Assembly: GCF_000633635.1 (NCBI RefSeq)
Contig: NZ_AYPQ01000004.1
Span: 86 to 64,085, forward strand
Source: Enterococcus crotali
GTDB lineage: Bacteria; Bacillota; Bacilli; Lactobacillales; Enterococcaceae
Reading direction: 5' to 3'
DNA length: 64,000 bases
The notes below the pieces were generated by a model, which was given only the letters and a program-made list of their open reading frames with translations, searched no databases and was not told the origin of the DNA. Below are positions 16,844 through 26,375 of the stretch, in pieces (the stretch's first letter is position 1; the number at the start of each line of letters is the position of its first letter). The position numbers and the translations under genes are program-made.

Positions 16844-17667
16844 ATGACTATTTTATTCTACAAATTATTTTTAGGCTTTATTGTCGGTAGCGTAATCAGT
16901 CTGTTTTCTTATATCACGCATTTAGTTACGAAGTCTGGTGCTTCGGCCTTGATTTTTGTAGCCACACTCGTTTGTGGATTTGGGCCATGGCCGACTTGGG
17001 GGGTGTTAGTCTTATTTTTTGTTAGTTCGGGTTGCATCCATTTAGCAAAAAAAGGATGAAAACAGCTAAAATAGAAGACCTTGCTGCAAAAGGACATACG
17101 AGGGATGCATGGCAAGTCTTCGCGAATAGTCTCCCCGCAATTATTTCTTTGGTTCTATACTATTATACAAAAAAACCATTATTTTTGATTGGCTATGTTA
17201 GTGCAATCGCGGGTGCAACAGCCGATACCTTTGGTTCTGAAATCGGGATTTTGAGTAAAAAAATTCCACGCTCAATCGTCTCATTTAAACCGATCGAGCC
17301 AGGGCTTTCTGGTGGTATTTCCATGCTTGGTAGTATGGCTTCACTTTTGGGTAGCTTATTGATCTCACTTACATTTTGGCTGTTTTACAGCTGGCATCAT
17401 GTTTCTCTACTTCCAGTAAGTTTAATGATCAGCGTGCCCTTGATTTGCGGTATTGTTCATTCTATTGTGGATAGTGTGCTAGGAGCAACATTGCAAGTAA
17501 CCTATCGCTGTAGGATCTGTGGAAAACTTACTGAACAACGCTATCATCATCTACAACAAACCAAACAAATTGGCGGTATCTCCTGGATATCAAATGATTG
17601 GGTCAATTTTTTTAGTAGTTGTTTCACAGTTCTGTTAAGCTGGTATCTCCTTTTTCACCTAAATTAG
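16844..17667 (+). pseudogene. DUF92 family membrane protein, one-base frameshift
   Basis: A polytopic integral membrane protein of the DUF92 (TIGR00297) family. The first frame gives ~72 residues ending LAKKG-stop at 17059. The second frame carries the rest (KRMKTAKIEDLAAKGHTRDAWQ, AGATADTFGSEIG, and a KPIEPGLSGGISMLGSMAS signature). Extending the A-run 17047-17053 from seven to eight A rejoins them into a 274-residue protein of normal family length. Start at ATG 16844 with GAGGTG upstream. Plant homologues are phytyl-phosphate kinases; the bacterial role is not established. Near the C-terminus a CRICGK-type Cys pair is seen. Confidence 0.85.
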
Positions 17668-17673
17668 TGGACA

Positions 17674-17717
17674 ACAAAGAAGCTGCTCTAACTCATTTGT
17701 AGGGCATCTTCTTTTGT
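17674..17717. terminator. Terminator between convergent DUF92 and MgtC genes
   Basis: Imperfect stem ACAAAGAAG-TGC-CTA / TAG-GCA-CTTCTTTTGT with an ~8-nt loop. T-runs flank it on both strands. Confidence 0.7.
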
Positions 17718-17734
17718 CATACTATTAAAATAGC

Positions 17735-18439
17735 TTAGATACTGACTAGACGAAGTTTCGTTATATTTTTATAAATGGATAAATCTTCTATAACTTCAGC
17801 GTACGTCATTCCTTTTGGCAAATCAATCGTATAAATATTCGTGTAAATTTGATTATCATCTACTAAAACCACATTAAAGTTTACATCTTCAATTTCAATT
17901 TTATGATCTTCAAAATATTGATTGATAAATTCCTTGGTCTCTTGCTTATGTATATAGCGAATTTCCAGCTTTTTTGTGGTTGGTACATGGATTACTCTTC
18001 TTACTACGGTCAGAGCAATAAAAACACCAATAAAACTAGTGATCGCAATTGCATAGTAACCCATGCCGATCGCAATTCCTAATCCTGCAATAGCCCATAA
18101 TGAGGCAGCTGTTGTCAAACCAGTTACTGATTGCTTCGTCACAATAATCGTCCCTGCTCCTAAAAAACCGATCCCACTAACTACTTGTGCTATCAAGCGT
18201 GCTTGGTCTGAACGAATCACACCGACCAACTCAGGATGATTTACCGCATCTTGCAATGCATTAGCCGCTATCTCCACCTGAATCAAAGCAATGATCGTTG
18301 CTCCCATACAAACTAAAATATGCGTCCGCATACCTGCTGGACGATTTTTATACTGTCTTTCAAACCCAATGGTTCCGCCAATCAACATCGCTAAACAAAG
18401 CCTTATAATGATTTCAGGAACTGTTAAATTTAAATCCAT
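17735..18439 (-). CDS. MgtC/SapB family membrane protein
   Basis: A 234-residue protein. Its N-terminal ~150 residues form the MgtC membrane domain, with four or five helices and the signatures GGTIGFERQYKNRPAGMRTHILVCMGAT and ARLIAQVVSGIGFLGAGTII. The C-terminal ~75 residues form a soluble ACT-like domain. The family is linked to Mg2+ homeostasis and regulation of ATP synthase in pathogens, but the enzymatic role is unknown. RBS GAGGAGGAA. An extended -10 (TGCTATAAT, around 18472-18480 on minus) lies ~35 bp upstream. Confidence 0.9.
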   Translation of the reverse strand: MDLNLTVPEIIIRLCLAMLIGGTIGFERQYKNRPAGMRTHILVCMGATIIALIQVEIAANALQDAVNHPELVGVIRSDQARLIAQVVSGIGFLGAGTIIVTKQSVTGLTTAASLWAIAGLGIAIGMGYYAIAITSFIGVFIALTVVRRVIHVPTTKKLEIRYIHKQETKEFINQYFEDHKIEIEDVNFNVVLVDDNQIYTNIYTIDLPKGMTYAEVIEDLSIYKNITKLRLVSI

Positions 18440-18525
18440 TACGCTTATTCCTCCTCTTGCTCTACTATTTCATTATAGCACTAATTTTATTTAAGAGAAT
18501 AACGTTCATTTTATAAAAAGAACAT

Positions 18526-18560
18526 GGTCGGGATAACACTCTGTAAGCCATATCCGAACC
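18526..18560 (-). terminator. Second, weaker terminator downstream of nagB
   Basis: GGTTCGGATA / TATCCCGACC stem (8 of 10 pairs) read on minus, followed by TTCTTTTTAT. It comes after the main nagB terminator, so the two are tandem. Confidence 0.5.
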
Positions 18561-18574
18561 ACGTAAAATTTGAA

Positions 18575-18619
18575 AAAAATAGACATGTTCAAAGCAATTC
18601 CTACGCTTTGAACATGTCT
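18575..18619 (-). terminator. nagB terminator
   Basis: Perfect 15-bp stem AGACATGTTCAAAGC / GCTTTGAACATGTCT (18581-18595 and 18605-18619), then ATTTTTTTC on the minus strand. Confidence 0.9.
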
Positions 18620-18631
18620 ACCTTTGTTTTC

Positions 18632-19333
18632 TTATAACTTACTTGCTGCAGCCTCATCCACGATCACAACAACATCTGAATGATTTTGTAGCGCACTTGC
18701 AGGTAAATCAACAGAAACAGGTCCATCGATCATCCCTTTGATTGCATCAGCCTTCGCTTCACCATAGGCCATTAAAATCATTTTTTTGCCTTTCATGATT
18801 GAACCGATTCCCATAGAAACCGCTCTAGTTGGCACGTCTTCTACCTTTTCAAAATTACGTTTATTGGCATTGATTGTAGATTCTGTTAACTCAACAACGT
18901 GAGTTAAACTATTCAAAGGTGTTCCAGGTTCATTAAAACCAATGTGGCCATTTTGTCCAATACCTAAGATTTGAATATCGATTGGATTGCTATCGATAAT
19001 ACTTTCATAGTGTTTGCATTCTGCCGCTAGATCTTCTGCCTTGCCATTTGGTACGTAAGTGTCTTTAAATGGTTTTTTATTGAATAATTGATCATTCATG
19101 AAATAACGATAACTTTGATCATCGTCTCCGCCTAGTCCAACATATTCATCCAAGTTCACAGAAGTCATCGCTGTAAAATCTAAATCACTTGCTGTCATTT
19201 CTTTATATAAAGTTTCTGGTGTGCTTCCTGTAGCCAGACCTAAAACTTTTGCGCCATTGTTCATGCCTTCTTTGATCATTTCAAATGCTTTTTTTCCGCC
19301 TTCTTCAGCGTTCGCTACTTTAATAATTTCCAT
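18632..19333 (-). CDS. nagB: Glucosamine-6-phosphate deaminase
   Basis: A 233-residue enzyme converting glucosamine-6-P to fructose-6-P and ammonia. It shows [16 protein letters not shown] (phosphate loop), NLDEYVGL (catalytic Asp region) and [14 protein letters not shown] (active-site His). Its size is that of the short Gram-positive form, without the C-terminal allosteric extension of the E. coli enzyme. Start at ATG with a weak GGGAGCAAT site. It stands alone, with its own strong terminator. It supplies or drains amino-sugar carbon that also feeds the polysaccharide locus next door. Confidence 0.95.
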   Translation of the reverse strand: MEIIKVANAEEGGKKAFEMIKEGMNNGAKVLGLATGSTPETLYKEMTASDLDFTAMTSVNLDEYVGLGGDDDQSYRYFMNDQLFNKKPFKDTYVPNGKAEDLAAECKHYESIIDSNPIDIQILGIGQNGHIGFNEPGTPLNSLTHVVELTESTINANKRNFEKVEDVPTRAVSMGIGSIMKGKKMILMAYGEAKADAIKGMIDGPVSVDLPASALQNHSDVVVIVDEAAASKL

Positions 19334-19421
19334 TAGAAAATTGCTCCCTTATGTTCAGATTTGGTATAGTCCAATTATACCACCCTATAAAAGAGATTTC
19401 TAGTCTAAACTGGACAGAATA

Positions 19422-19459
19422 TAAAAAAAACTTCCATTCTTTTTTAAGAATAGAAGTTT
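19422..19459 (-). terminator. Terminator of the LCP gene
   Basis: Stem AAACTTCTATTCTT / AAGAATGGAAGTTT (arms 19446-19459 and 19428-19441, one wobble), then TTTTTTTT on the minus strand. Confidence 0.85.
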
Positions 19460-19464
19460 CCTGA

Positions 19465-20580
19465 TTAATAACCGTCTGAATATACCTCATCTGTACCATT
19501 TTGATCTGTATAACTAGCACCATCAGCATTTGTGACACCCTGATCATAACTATAATTATTCGTTGTTTCAGCTGCATCACCATATTCATATGTGCCAGCG
19601 TCAGTACCATTCGTATAATTACTATAGTTACTGTTATCTTTCGCCTGCATATCTTTGTTTTCAGCCAAACCTAATTGTGCTCGTAAATTTGTCTGTACCT
19701 CATATAATTTAGTTGGATCTAAAATTTGATAATAGATACCGCCAATCTCTTGACCTTCCCCTTCTAATTGTAAGGAATCGATATCTTTGAAAGCAGGCAT
19801 ATATTTCTTCTGAATATCTACCATATTATCCCATGTTAAATCCGTTTTCACATTATCTTTTACTGCATCTAATACTTTTCTATATTTAGTAAGTCCATCC
19901 AAACTGATGATTTTATTAACAATTTTCTCAACAACTTCTCTTTGGCGACGTTGCCGTCCAATATCGCCTTCTGGATCTTCTTCACGCATACGCGCATAGG
20001 CTAAACCAGTCTCACTATCTAGCTTGATATGACCTTTTGGAACGGTAATACCATCTAATGTAAACTCAAATGGATTATCTACTTCAATACCGCCTACAGC
20101 ATCAATTAAATCTTTCATCCCTTTCATGTTGATCGACACGTAGTTATCAATTGGAATATCCAATAGATTTTCGACAGTATCAATCGCCATCTTGGCACCA
20201 CCAAATGCATAAGCATGATTCAGCTTATCTTCAGTACCATATCCAACAATATTAGTTAAAATATCCCGATCCAAACTAATCATTGTAGATTTTTTTTCTT
20301 TAGGATTAATAGTGACCACCATCGTAGTATCAGAACGACCTTGTTCTGTTCGTCCTAAATCTCCAGTATCGATTCCCATTAGTAACACTGAAAAAGGTTC
20401 TTGCGCATCAATATTGACGGCCGTCTCTCTTCTTTTAGAAATCCGATCGATCGGTTCAAACACACCTTTAACTGTACCCGTTGTATCAGAATACATTTTA
20501 ATCCCGTATGCACAAAACCCCGCAACTGAAACAAGAACTACTCCTAAAGCAGTTAATATTACTTTTTTCCATAGGTTCAT
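19465..20580 (-). CDS. LytR-CpsA-Psr (LCP) family glycopolymer transferase
   Basis: A ~371-residue protein with an N-terminal signal anchor (LWKKVILTALGVVLVSVAGFCAYG) and an extracellular LCP domain (~residues 70-240), which transfers undecaprenyl-linked glycopolymers to peptidoglycan. Visible are LLMGIDTGD, RSDTTMVVTINP, ISLDRDI and ARMREEDPEGDIGRQRRQREVV (polyprenyl-phosphate/Mg-binding Asp and Arg). The last ~60 residues are low-complexity (Asn/Tyr/Thr/Asp-rich). Start chosen at ATG 20580, with GAGGAAG 8 nt upstream, rather than the ATG 15 bases earlier. It follows the wzx gene of the polysaccharide locus, so it probably anchors that polymer to the wall. Confidence 0.92.
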   Translation of the reverse strand: MNLWKKVILTALGVVLVSVAGFCAYGIKMYSDTTGTVKGVFEPIDRISKRRETAVNIDAQEPFSVLLMGIDTGDLGRTEQGRSDTTMVVTINPKEKKSTMISLDRDILTNIVGYGTEDKLNHAYAFGGAKMAIDTVENLLDIPIDNYVSINMKGMKDLIDAVGGIEVDNPFEFTLDGITVPKGHIKLDSETGLAYARMREEDPEGDIGRQRRQREVVEKIVNKIISLDGLTKYRKVLDAVKDNVKTDLTWDNMVDIQKKYMPAFKDIDSLQLEGEGQEIGGIYYQILDPTKLYEVQTNLRAQLGLAENKDMQAKDNSNYSNYTNGTDAGTYEYGDAAETTNNYSYDQGVTNADGASYTDQNGTDEVYSDGY

Positions 20581-20755
20581 AAGACACTTCCTCATTTTTG
20601 CAAGAATAATTCATGAAACCTATTTTCTCACAATTTGAATCATGTCGCAACTTTTTTGGGAAATTGGCATGATATCTTAATATATTTGTAAAATAGTGAT
20701 ACAGTAGCTTCAGGTACTCTCATCGTTACAAATGTTCATTATACCTAACTAAATT

Positions 20756-22174
20756 CTAACTATTGGAATTTATGTTTTCTTTCAAATGTCTCCATGCATT
20801 TCTATTTTTAGAGAAATTATAAACATTAAATACGCCAACTATAATTAACATAATAAGAAATACTTGATATAAACTAAAAAAGATACTACAACAAACGAAT
20901 GTTAACACAATAATACTGTCCCATGGAATCGAAGCTGACTGATTAATTTCTAATTTGGCATTCAATATTTTTCTAAAAAAATAACTTTTCAAAATAGAAA
21001 CTATTGTTATCATAAATACTGCACCATCAAGGGATTCAAATATCCAAATAACTGGATAAATAACAACTATTGTCATTAAAACCATTAAGATATTTACTTG
21101 TAACAACTTTCTTTCCATTCGCAAAACTTTGAGATATGTATTATATAGCACAGCAATTTTACTTTCAAAAATTGTCATTGGAAATATAAATGCTAAATAT
21201 TTTAGTCCTGAAGAATATGCAGGAAGGAATAGTTGGAGAAAAAGATAAATTGGAAAATATAAAAATAGAATATTCAGTAATAGACTAGATAATAGTTTAT
21301 CAATGTATTTAAAAGCCTCTTTCAATTTATTACTTTCCATTCTTTTTAAAATCGGAAAAAACACAATCGAAATGGAATTGATAAATACCATTATCATATT
21401 TGTCATACTGATAATTAAAGATATTTTTCCAAAAACTTGAATAGACCATTTTAACTCAATGCTCATTCTTATGATCCCCATAACTAATATACTACTAAGA
21501 TTAGATAAGGTAATGTTGATTCCAATTTTACAAAAATAAACTGAATCTTTAATTCCTATACTGAGAGACTTGATTTTTCCAAAAACCAAAGATCGTGATA
21601 CATATACTAATAATATATTCGTAATAAGTTTAGAAAAAAGATCCACAATAATAAAATATTCAAACTTTGTCACTCTTAAAATAACCAGACTTATTATTCC
21701 AATTATTAATAACATTTTTTCCAAAATCATAGCTACAGAAAATAATTTAAGTTCATCAGTGGCCTGTAACTCATAGGTTAAAACAGATCTGGGTACTATC
21801 AATAGTAAAGCTATTGCTGAAAATATAAGTACCGTACTTTTCTGGGAATCAGTTGAAATTCCATAGATTCCAACAAAAATTAGCAATAGCATAAAGAACA
21901 AAGAAACAACAAATAAATTCAAAAATTGATTTCTTAACCTTTTTTTGGGCAACTCATTGTAATGACTACCGCCAAATTCTAAATATATTCCTTCTGGTAT
22001 ACCAAAAGTCACGTATTGAAGGTATGTAGTATAAAATATATAAAGTTGCCAATAACCATATAGCTCGACACCAATAAATTTAGGCACAAAAATGATTAAA
22101 AAAAACGATGTAAACAAATTAACCATATTTGATGTAAATGTATAAGATAAACTTGTCAAAATTCTCTTTCTCAT
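20756..22174 (-). CDS. Polysaccharide flippase (Wzx-like, MATE/MVF superfamily)
   Basis: A 472-residue membrane protein with about 12-14 hydrophobic helices throughout and the PST/Wzx-type opening TFTSNMVNLFTSFFLIIFVPKF(I). It is expected to flip the lipid-linked repeat unit across the membrane. The gene is visibly richer in A/T than flanking housekeeping genes, like its two upstream neighbours. It is the last enzyme gene of the polysaccharide operon before the LCP gene. Assignment rests on topology, the N-terminal motif and context, because Wzx sequences diverge strongly. Confidence 0.82.
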   Translation of the reverse strand: MRKRILTSLSYTFTSNMVNLFTSFFLIIFVPKFIGVELYGYWQLYIFYTTYLQYVTFGIPEGIYLEFGGSHYNELPKKRLRNQFLNLFVVSLFFMLLLIFVGIYGISTDSQKSTVLIFSAIALLLIVPRSVLTYELQATDELKLFSVAMILEKMLLIIGIISLVILRVTKFEYFIIVDLFSKLITNILLVYVSRSLVFGKIKSLSIGIKDSVYFCKIGINITLSNLSSILVMGIIRMSIELKWSIQVFGKISLIISMTNMIMVFINSISIVFFPILKRMESNKLKEAFKYIDKLLSSLLLNILFLYFPIYLFLQLFLPAYSSGLKYLAFIFPMTIFESKIAVLYNTYLKVLRMERKLLQVNILMVLMTIVVIYPVIWIFESLDGAVFMITIVSILKSYFFRKILNAKLEINQSASIPWDSIIVLTFVCCSIFFSLYQVFLIMLIIVGVFNVYNFSKNRNAWRHLKENINSNS

Positions 22175-22228
22175 TTTATTAAACCTTCACTTTACTATTA
22201 TTACCAATTTTTTTTAATGTATAAGCCA

Positions 22229-23614
22229 TTAAAAAATAACTATGACACTAAAAATCTTAGGTAAAGATAACGAGGCTACTAAAAAATTTGTAAAGCTGCT
22301 TCTTGGTGCAAACATAAGCTGTCTAGCCATTAGAAAAAAAATACCTTTAAAATATGGATTCAAACGTGTTATAAACCGGTAAAAATTTCTTAGGAAAAAA
22401 CCATAAAATAAATTTCCTAATATTAAACCGATATAAGAGAAATCTTTAAACAGTTCAGCTATATAGCTACTACCATATCCTATTCCTCTCAGATATAAGT
22501 CAGGCATTATATAATAAGATATCGTATGTGAAAAAAGATTTCCCTCCAAAGCTCTGCTCACGTTCTGTCCAACATAAAAATTTTCAGTTTTAGTTAAACT
22601 CATAAAAATTCTTGTTTTGAAAAACTCAATAATTGGACCAAACGAGTAATTTTTATTAGGCAAAGAATCTCTAAAATTAATTGTGTAACCCAAAACATTT
22701 ACACTAATTCCTTGTGAGAAGAAAAAATCAAGCACAGATTCAGAAACTCGGTTTGTCGCTAGAGAATCACCTCTTCTCAAATTTCCGACTATATTAAGTA
22801 TTATGAAAAATATTGGAAGGATGCAAATACCTAATAATATTTGCTTTTTGCTAATCCATTTTTCACTTTTATTTGAGAAATATTCTCTATAGAATACATA
22901 CAATACCAGTATAATAACATTTAGGAGAAAATCTGATCTTCTTCCTGACCATAAACATAATACACCTTCAACTAAATATAGATAAATAAACGGTAAAGCT
23001 TCTTTTTTATACGGCATACATCCTAAAAAAATAAAAAAACTGATATCGTACATTTCACTAAGAAACACTATACCACCAGGTAATGAAGAGCGAAAAGAAG
23101 AAAATGCTTCATAATACCCTTGTGAATTTGTTCCTTGTATCATTTCAATCAGTACGAACACCCTAAGAATAAACGATAATAAAAATATATATTTACTTAC
23201 TAACTTAATTTCCTCATAATTACTTTGAACTAAATTGTGATTTAATTGTATTTTTATAAAACTTCCCAAAAAAAGAAATAACAGACTAATAAAAAGTAAT
23301 AATAAAACCTCTATAATGATTTGTGTATCATAAAAGGCAGTACCAAATAAACCGACCATATCCTTTTTATATCCCAAGATTCCCGTGACAACTATTCGCC
23401 CGAGTAAAAATGTAAAAAATGTTATCAAAAAAAGCGAAAAAGGTATATTATCTGGATACTTTGTAAAAGAAGTAATGAAGAACGAAACAATTAAAATTAG
23501 CAAAACAACTGCCATAGCTTCATAATTCATTATTTGATAATAATAGGCAAAACAAATTATCAAAAGTGGGAAAAATATTATCTGAATTATGTTAAACAAC
23601 AAATTTTTTCTCAT
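22229..23614 (-). CDS. Oligosaccharide repeat-unit polymerase (Wzy-like)
   Basis: A 461-residue membrane protein with roughly 10-12 helices and a large polar loop near residues 270-350 that contains GNLRRGDSLATNR and an Arg-rich region, the features of Wzy/O-antigen polymerases. Its start codon overlaps the stop of the glycosyltransferase gene (ATGA), with GAGGGGGA as the ribosome site, so ATG 23614 is preferred over an ORF start 27 bp upstream. AT-rich. Sequence identity to any known polymerase cannot be judged here; position between the GT and the flippase supports the call. Confidence 0.78.
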   Translation of the reverse strand: MRKNLLFNIIQIIFFPLLIICFAYYYQIMNYEAMAVVLLILIVSFFITSFTKYPDNIPFSLFLITFFTFLLGRIVVTGILGYKKDMVGLFGTAFYDTQIIIEVLLLLFISLLFLFLGSFIKIQLNHNLVQSNYEEIKLVSKYIFLLSFILRVFVLIEMIQGTNSQGYYEAFSSFRSSLPGGIVFLSEMYDISFFIFLGCMPYKKEALPFIYLYLVEGVLCLWSGRRSDFLLNVIILVLYVFYREYFSNKSEKWISKKQILLGICILPIFFIILNIVGNLRRGDSLATNRVSESVLDFFFSQGISVNVLGYTINFRDSLPNKNYSFGPIIEFFKTRIFMSLTKTENFYVGQNVSRALEGNLFSHTISYYIMPDLYLRGIGYGSSYIAELFKDFSYIGLILGNLFYGFFLRNFYRFITRLNPYFKGIFFLMARQLMFAPRSSFTNFLVASLSLPKIFSVIVIF

Positions 23615-24879
23615 ATATCCCCCTCTAATAACTCTTGACAAAATTTTTGGTAATTTTTCTCTTCACTCAACATTGTCTGCCAAGTCAGAAAAGCATTTCG
23701 TGACATCTCATTATATTTTTCTTCTGAAAAATTGTTCAAATCAATTATTTTTTCTAAAAGATCTTGAGGACTTATTTGAAAATCGACTAAAATTCCATTA
23801 TATCCATCTTTTACAATGTCTGAAGTTCCTCCAACATCAGATGCAATAACAGGTAAGGACATACTAAAAGCCTCCATTACAGATACAGGAGTTCCTTCCG
23901 ATTCAGATACATTTATAAATAAAGATACTTCTTTATCTTTATAAACATTCATTACATCCTTGTTCTTAACATATCCATAAAACTCATACTTACCTTCTGT
24001 TAACTTCTTTTTCGCATATTTATGGATTTTTTTTTCATAAGACATTTTTCCAGAACCGAGATGAATCCATCTATAATCTATACCTCTTTTTTCACAAAGA
24101 CTTAGTGTGTCAATAATTTTTTCAATATTTTTTAATGGTCTTATAGTTGAGCAACTAACTAAATATATTTTTTTATTCTCATGTTGGAAAAATTTATTAC
24201 TAATTGATTTAACTCCTAATTTTCTCACAGCTACTTTTTCTTTTAAATTAGGGACTCTCATTTTCAACATATTTTCCCCAAAAGTTGATACCGGGTAAAC
24301 AAAATCCATATTGCTTAACAAATACTCGCGGCTTGGTAAATAATTCAAAAAATTAGCATTTTCATTTACATCATAGCCATGTGCTCTAGAAATAATTTTT
24401 TTAACTTCATAATCTTTATCTACTAAATGTTTCTTAAGTTCAATCCCCACCATTGAAGTGAGATAGAACCAATAAGAGTATATATAAATAGAGGTGTTGA
24501 TTGGTAAATCGATTTCTTTTTCAAATTCATCCTTAACAATTTTCCATGTAGCTAAACTTCTTATTTGAAAATAATATTCAAACAATTTCTTTGAAAAACT
24601 TATTGGCATTTTCTTTATTTCATTCTTAATTGACCCGTTCCAATTGTAGATCAGCATCTGAATTTTTCCTTTTAATGAATGATCTGTTGATACGTTAAGT
24701 ATAGAAACATTGGATGACACAGCCCTTGTTTGTTTCATATTTTCATTAATCATTACAGGTATAATAATAACCTTCTCAAATGTCTCAGAAAGATAATTAA
24801 TCTCAGATTCAAGATATTCTTCACCTTTCCAAAAGGGAAAATAATTTGTTAAAAGTATTAAAGTCTTATTATTTTTCAT
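23611..24879 (-). CDS. Group 1 (GT4-type) glycosyltransferase
   Basis: A 422-residue GT-B enzyme. The C-terminal nucleotide-binding half has the E-x7-E pattern (SESEGTPVSVMEAFSMSLPV) and the GG[TS] loop of DVGGTSDIVKDGYNGILV. The N-terminal half is less conserved. It is the only ordinary glycosyltransferase in the locus. Start ATG 24879 overlaps the stop of the sugar-transferase gene by 4 bp, and its stop overlaps the wzy start, so the operon is tightly coupled. Donor and linkage cannot be predicted. Confidence 0.9.
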   Translation of the reverse strand: MKNNKTLILLTNYFPFWKGEEYLESEINYLSETFEKVIIIPVMINENMKQTRAVSSNVSILNVSTDHSLKGKIQMLIYNWNGSIKNEIKKMPISFSKKLFEYYFQIRSLATWKIVKDEFEKEIDLPINTSIYIYSYWFYLTSMVGIELKKHLVDKDYEVKKIISRAHGYDVNENANFLNYLPSREYLLSNMDFVYPVSTFGENMLKMRVPNLKEKVAVRKLGVKSISNKFFQHENKKIYLVSCSTIRPLKNIEKIIDTLSLCEKRGIDYRWIHLGSGKMSYEKKIHKYAKKKLTEGKYEFYGYVKNKDVMNVYKDKEVSLFINVSESEGTPVSVMEAFSMSLPVIASDVGGTSDIVKDGYNGILVDFQISPQDLLEKIIDLNNFSEEKYNEMSRNAFLTWQTMLSEEKNYQKFCQELLEGDI

Positions 24880-25475
24880 TTTAATACATCATCCCTAGTG
24901 ATATTTTTTCTTTTTATAACGGAAAAAATTGTTAAAAGAATAATTTTAAAATCTAAGAAAAACGACATATTTTCTACATAATAAACATCATTTTTCATTC
25001 TTTCATCCATAGATGCTGCATTTCTTAACAAGGCTTGATTCAATCCTGTAATTCCTGGTTGAACTTCAAATTTCATTTTAAATTCTTTCGAATATCTATG
25101 TTCATTCCCTAGTGGGCTAGGACGAGGACCTACAAGGCTCATATCTCCTAGTAAAACATTCACTAATTGAGGCAACTCATCTATACTCGTCTTTCTCAAG
25201 ATTAAACCTATTTTTGTTACTCTATAATCATCACTAGAATTAAAAGTACTTCCATCAACATTACGTATATCAGGAGCATTTTCTTTCATTGTTCTCAGCT
25301 TAAACATTTTGAATCTCTTCATATTTTTACCCAATCGCTCAGCATTATAAAAAATTGAACCACCATCTTCTAACTTAATGGCTATAGCAAATATAAAGCA
25401 TATCAAACATATAAATGGTAACAGGATGACAGAAATCAATATATCAAATATTCGTTTAATAAAAAATTGGTACAT
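24876..25475 (-). CDS. Initiating undecaprenyl-phosphate sugar-1-phosphate transferase
   Basis: A 199-residue bacterial sugar transferase (PF02397 type) of the short PglC-like class: one N-terminal membrane helix (IFDILISVILLPFICLICFIF), then the catalytic domain with FKMFKLRTM, LRKTSIDELPQL, MSLVGPRPSPLGNE and QPGITGLNQALLRN. It loads the first sugar-phosphate onto undecaprenyl phosphate at the inner face. The short form, beside dehydratase and aminotransferase genes, hints that the first sugar is a modified N-acetylated deoxy sugar of bacillosamine type (inference). It overlaps the upstream epimerase gene by 20 bp. Confidence 0.92.
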   Translation of the reverse strand: MYQFFIKRIFDILISVILLPFICLICFIFAIAIKLEDGGSIFYNAERLGKNMKRFKMFKLRTMKENAPDIRNVDGSTFNSSDDYRVTKIGLILRKTSIDELPQLVNVLLGDMSLVGPRPSPLGNEHRYSKEFKMKFEVQPGITGLNQALLRNAASMDERMKNDVYYVENMSFFLDFKIILLTIFSVIKRKNITRDDVLK

Positions 25476-26352
25476 TTTTTTCCATCCCTTCCATCTCTTG
25501 TTTAATTTCTTCTAATGCTTTTTCCATACTGTAACTTGCAGAATAATCAATTGTACTTTTAGCTAATGAATGATTCATAAACGAACTATTAGATGAGTTC
25601 TTTGAAATATCACCTAAAACTAACAATTTTTCATTATCAAAAACTTTATTAACTAGCTTACCAACTTCCAAATTAGTTAATATATTTTCTGCTCCTATAT
25701 TCAACAAATAATAGCCCTCGTCTCCATCATCATGCAATATAGTCATTCTTATTGCTTTTACCACATCTTTAATATAGATAAATTCACGCTTATCCTCTGT
25801 TAGATTTGTTAAAAACAGCTCTTGCTTATTTAGGGCTTGGCGAATAAACAGATTTATCATATAATTATTCTTTTCATTTGGTCCAAATACATGTGCCAAG
25901 CGAAGTATATACAAAGAAGTTTCAGTAGAATTCAAATGAAGACGACAAATTTCTTCACCCACGACCTTACTTAATCCATAAAAACTACAAGGAGAAGGCG
26001 AATCATTTTCTCTCCAAGGTAGCAAGTTACTATCAGAATATGCTGAGATAGAAGAAATATAGATAAATTTACCGATACTGTTCTCTTTACTTGCTATTAC
26101 TACCTTTTCAGTCAAAAGAACATTTTCATTATAGTCTTCAAAGGTTACTCCACTGCCTCTTTTAGCTGCTAAGTGTACAACTACGTCAGCATTTTCAAAC
26201 CATCTATTTAAAGAGTTTAATGAATAGTCCGTATAAAAATCGGCATTTTTATTTCTAGTTAGAGATATAAGTTCAATCGAACTTATTTTTTTCAAATCTT
26301 TTACTACTTGTTTTCCCAAAAAACCCGATGCACCAGTAACAACCACTTTCAT
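25456..26352 (-). CDS. NAD-dependent epimerase/dehydratase (extended SDR)
   Basis: A 298-residue sugar-nucleotide enzyme. The N-terminal GASGFLGKQV is the NAD(P) Rossmann motif, VVHLAAKRG the adenine-side strand, SSISAYS the catalytic Ser region, and YGLSKVVGE the YxxxK pair. Start at ATG 26352 with GGTGGAGAG upstream. It may be a 4-keto reductase or 4-epimerase acting on the product of the upstream 4,6-dehydratase, or may be used for a second sugar. It overlaps the next gene. Confidence 0.85.
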   Translation of the reverse strand: MKVVVTGASGFLGKQVVKDLKKISSIELISLTRNKNADFYTDYSLNSLNRWFENADVVVHLAAKRGSGVTFEDYNENVLLTEKVVIASKENSIGKFIYISSISAYSDSNLLPWRENDSPSPCSFYGLSKVVGEEICRLHLNSTETSLYILRLAHVFGPNEKNNYMINLFIRQALNKQELFLTNLTEDKREFIYIKDVVKAIRMTILHDDGDEGYYLLNIGAENILTNLEVGKLVNKVFDNEKLLVLGDISKNSSNSSFMNHSLAKSTIDYSASYSMEKALEEIKQEMEGMEKNVPIFY

Positions 26353-26375
26353 TTTTCTCTCCACCACACTTTTTA

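Noticed and set aside
19320-19610. 96-codon minus-strand frame overlapping the 3' end of the LCP gene
   Set aside because: It is a shadow frame of the LCP gene, without ribosome site, and runs over the LCP terminator.
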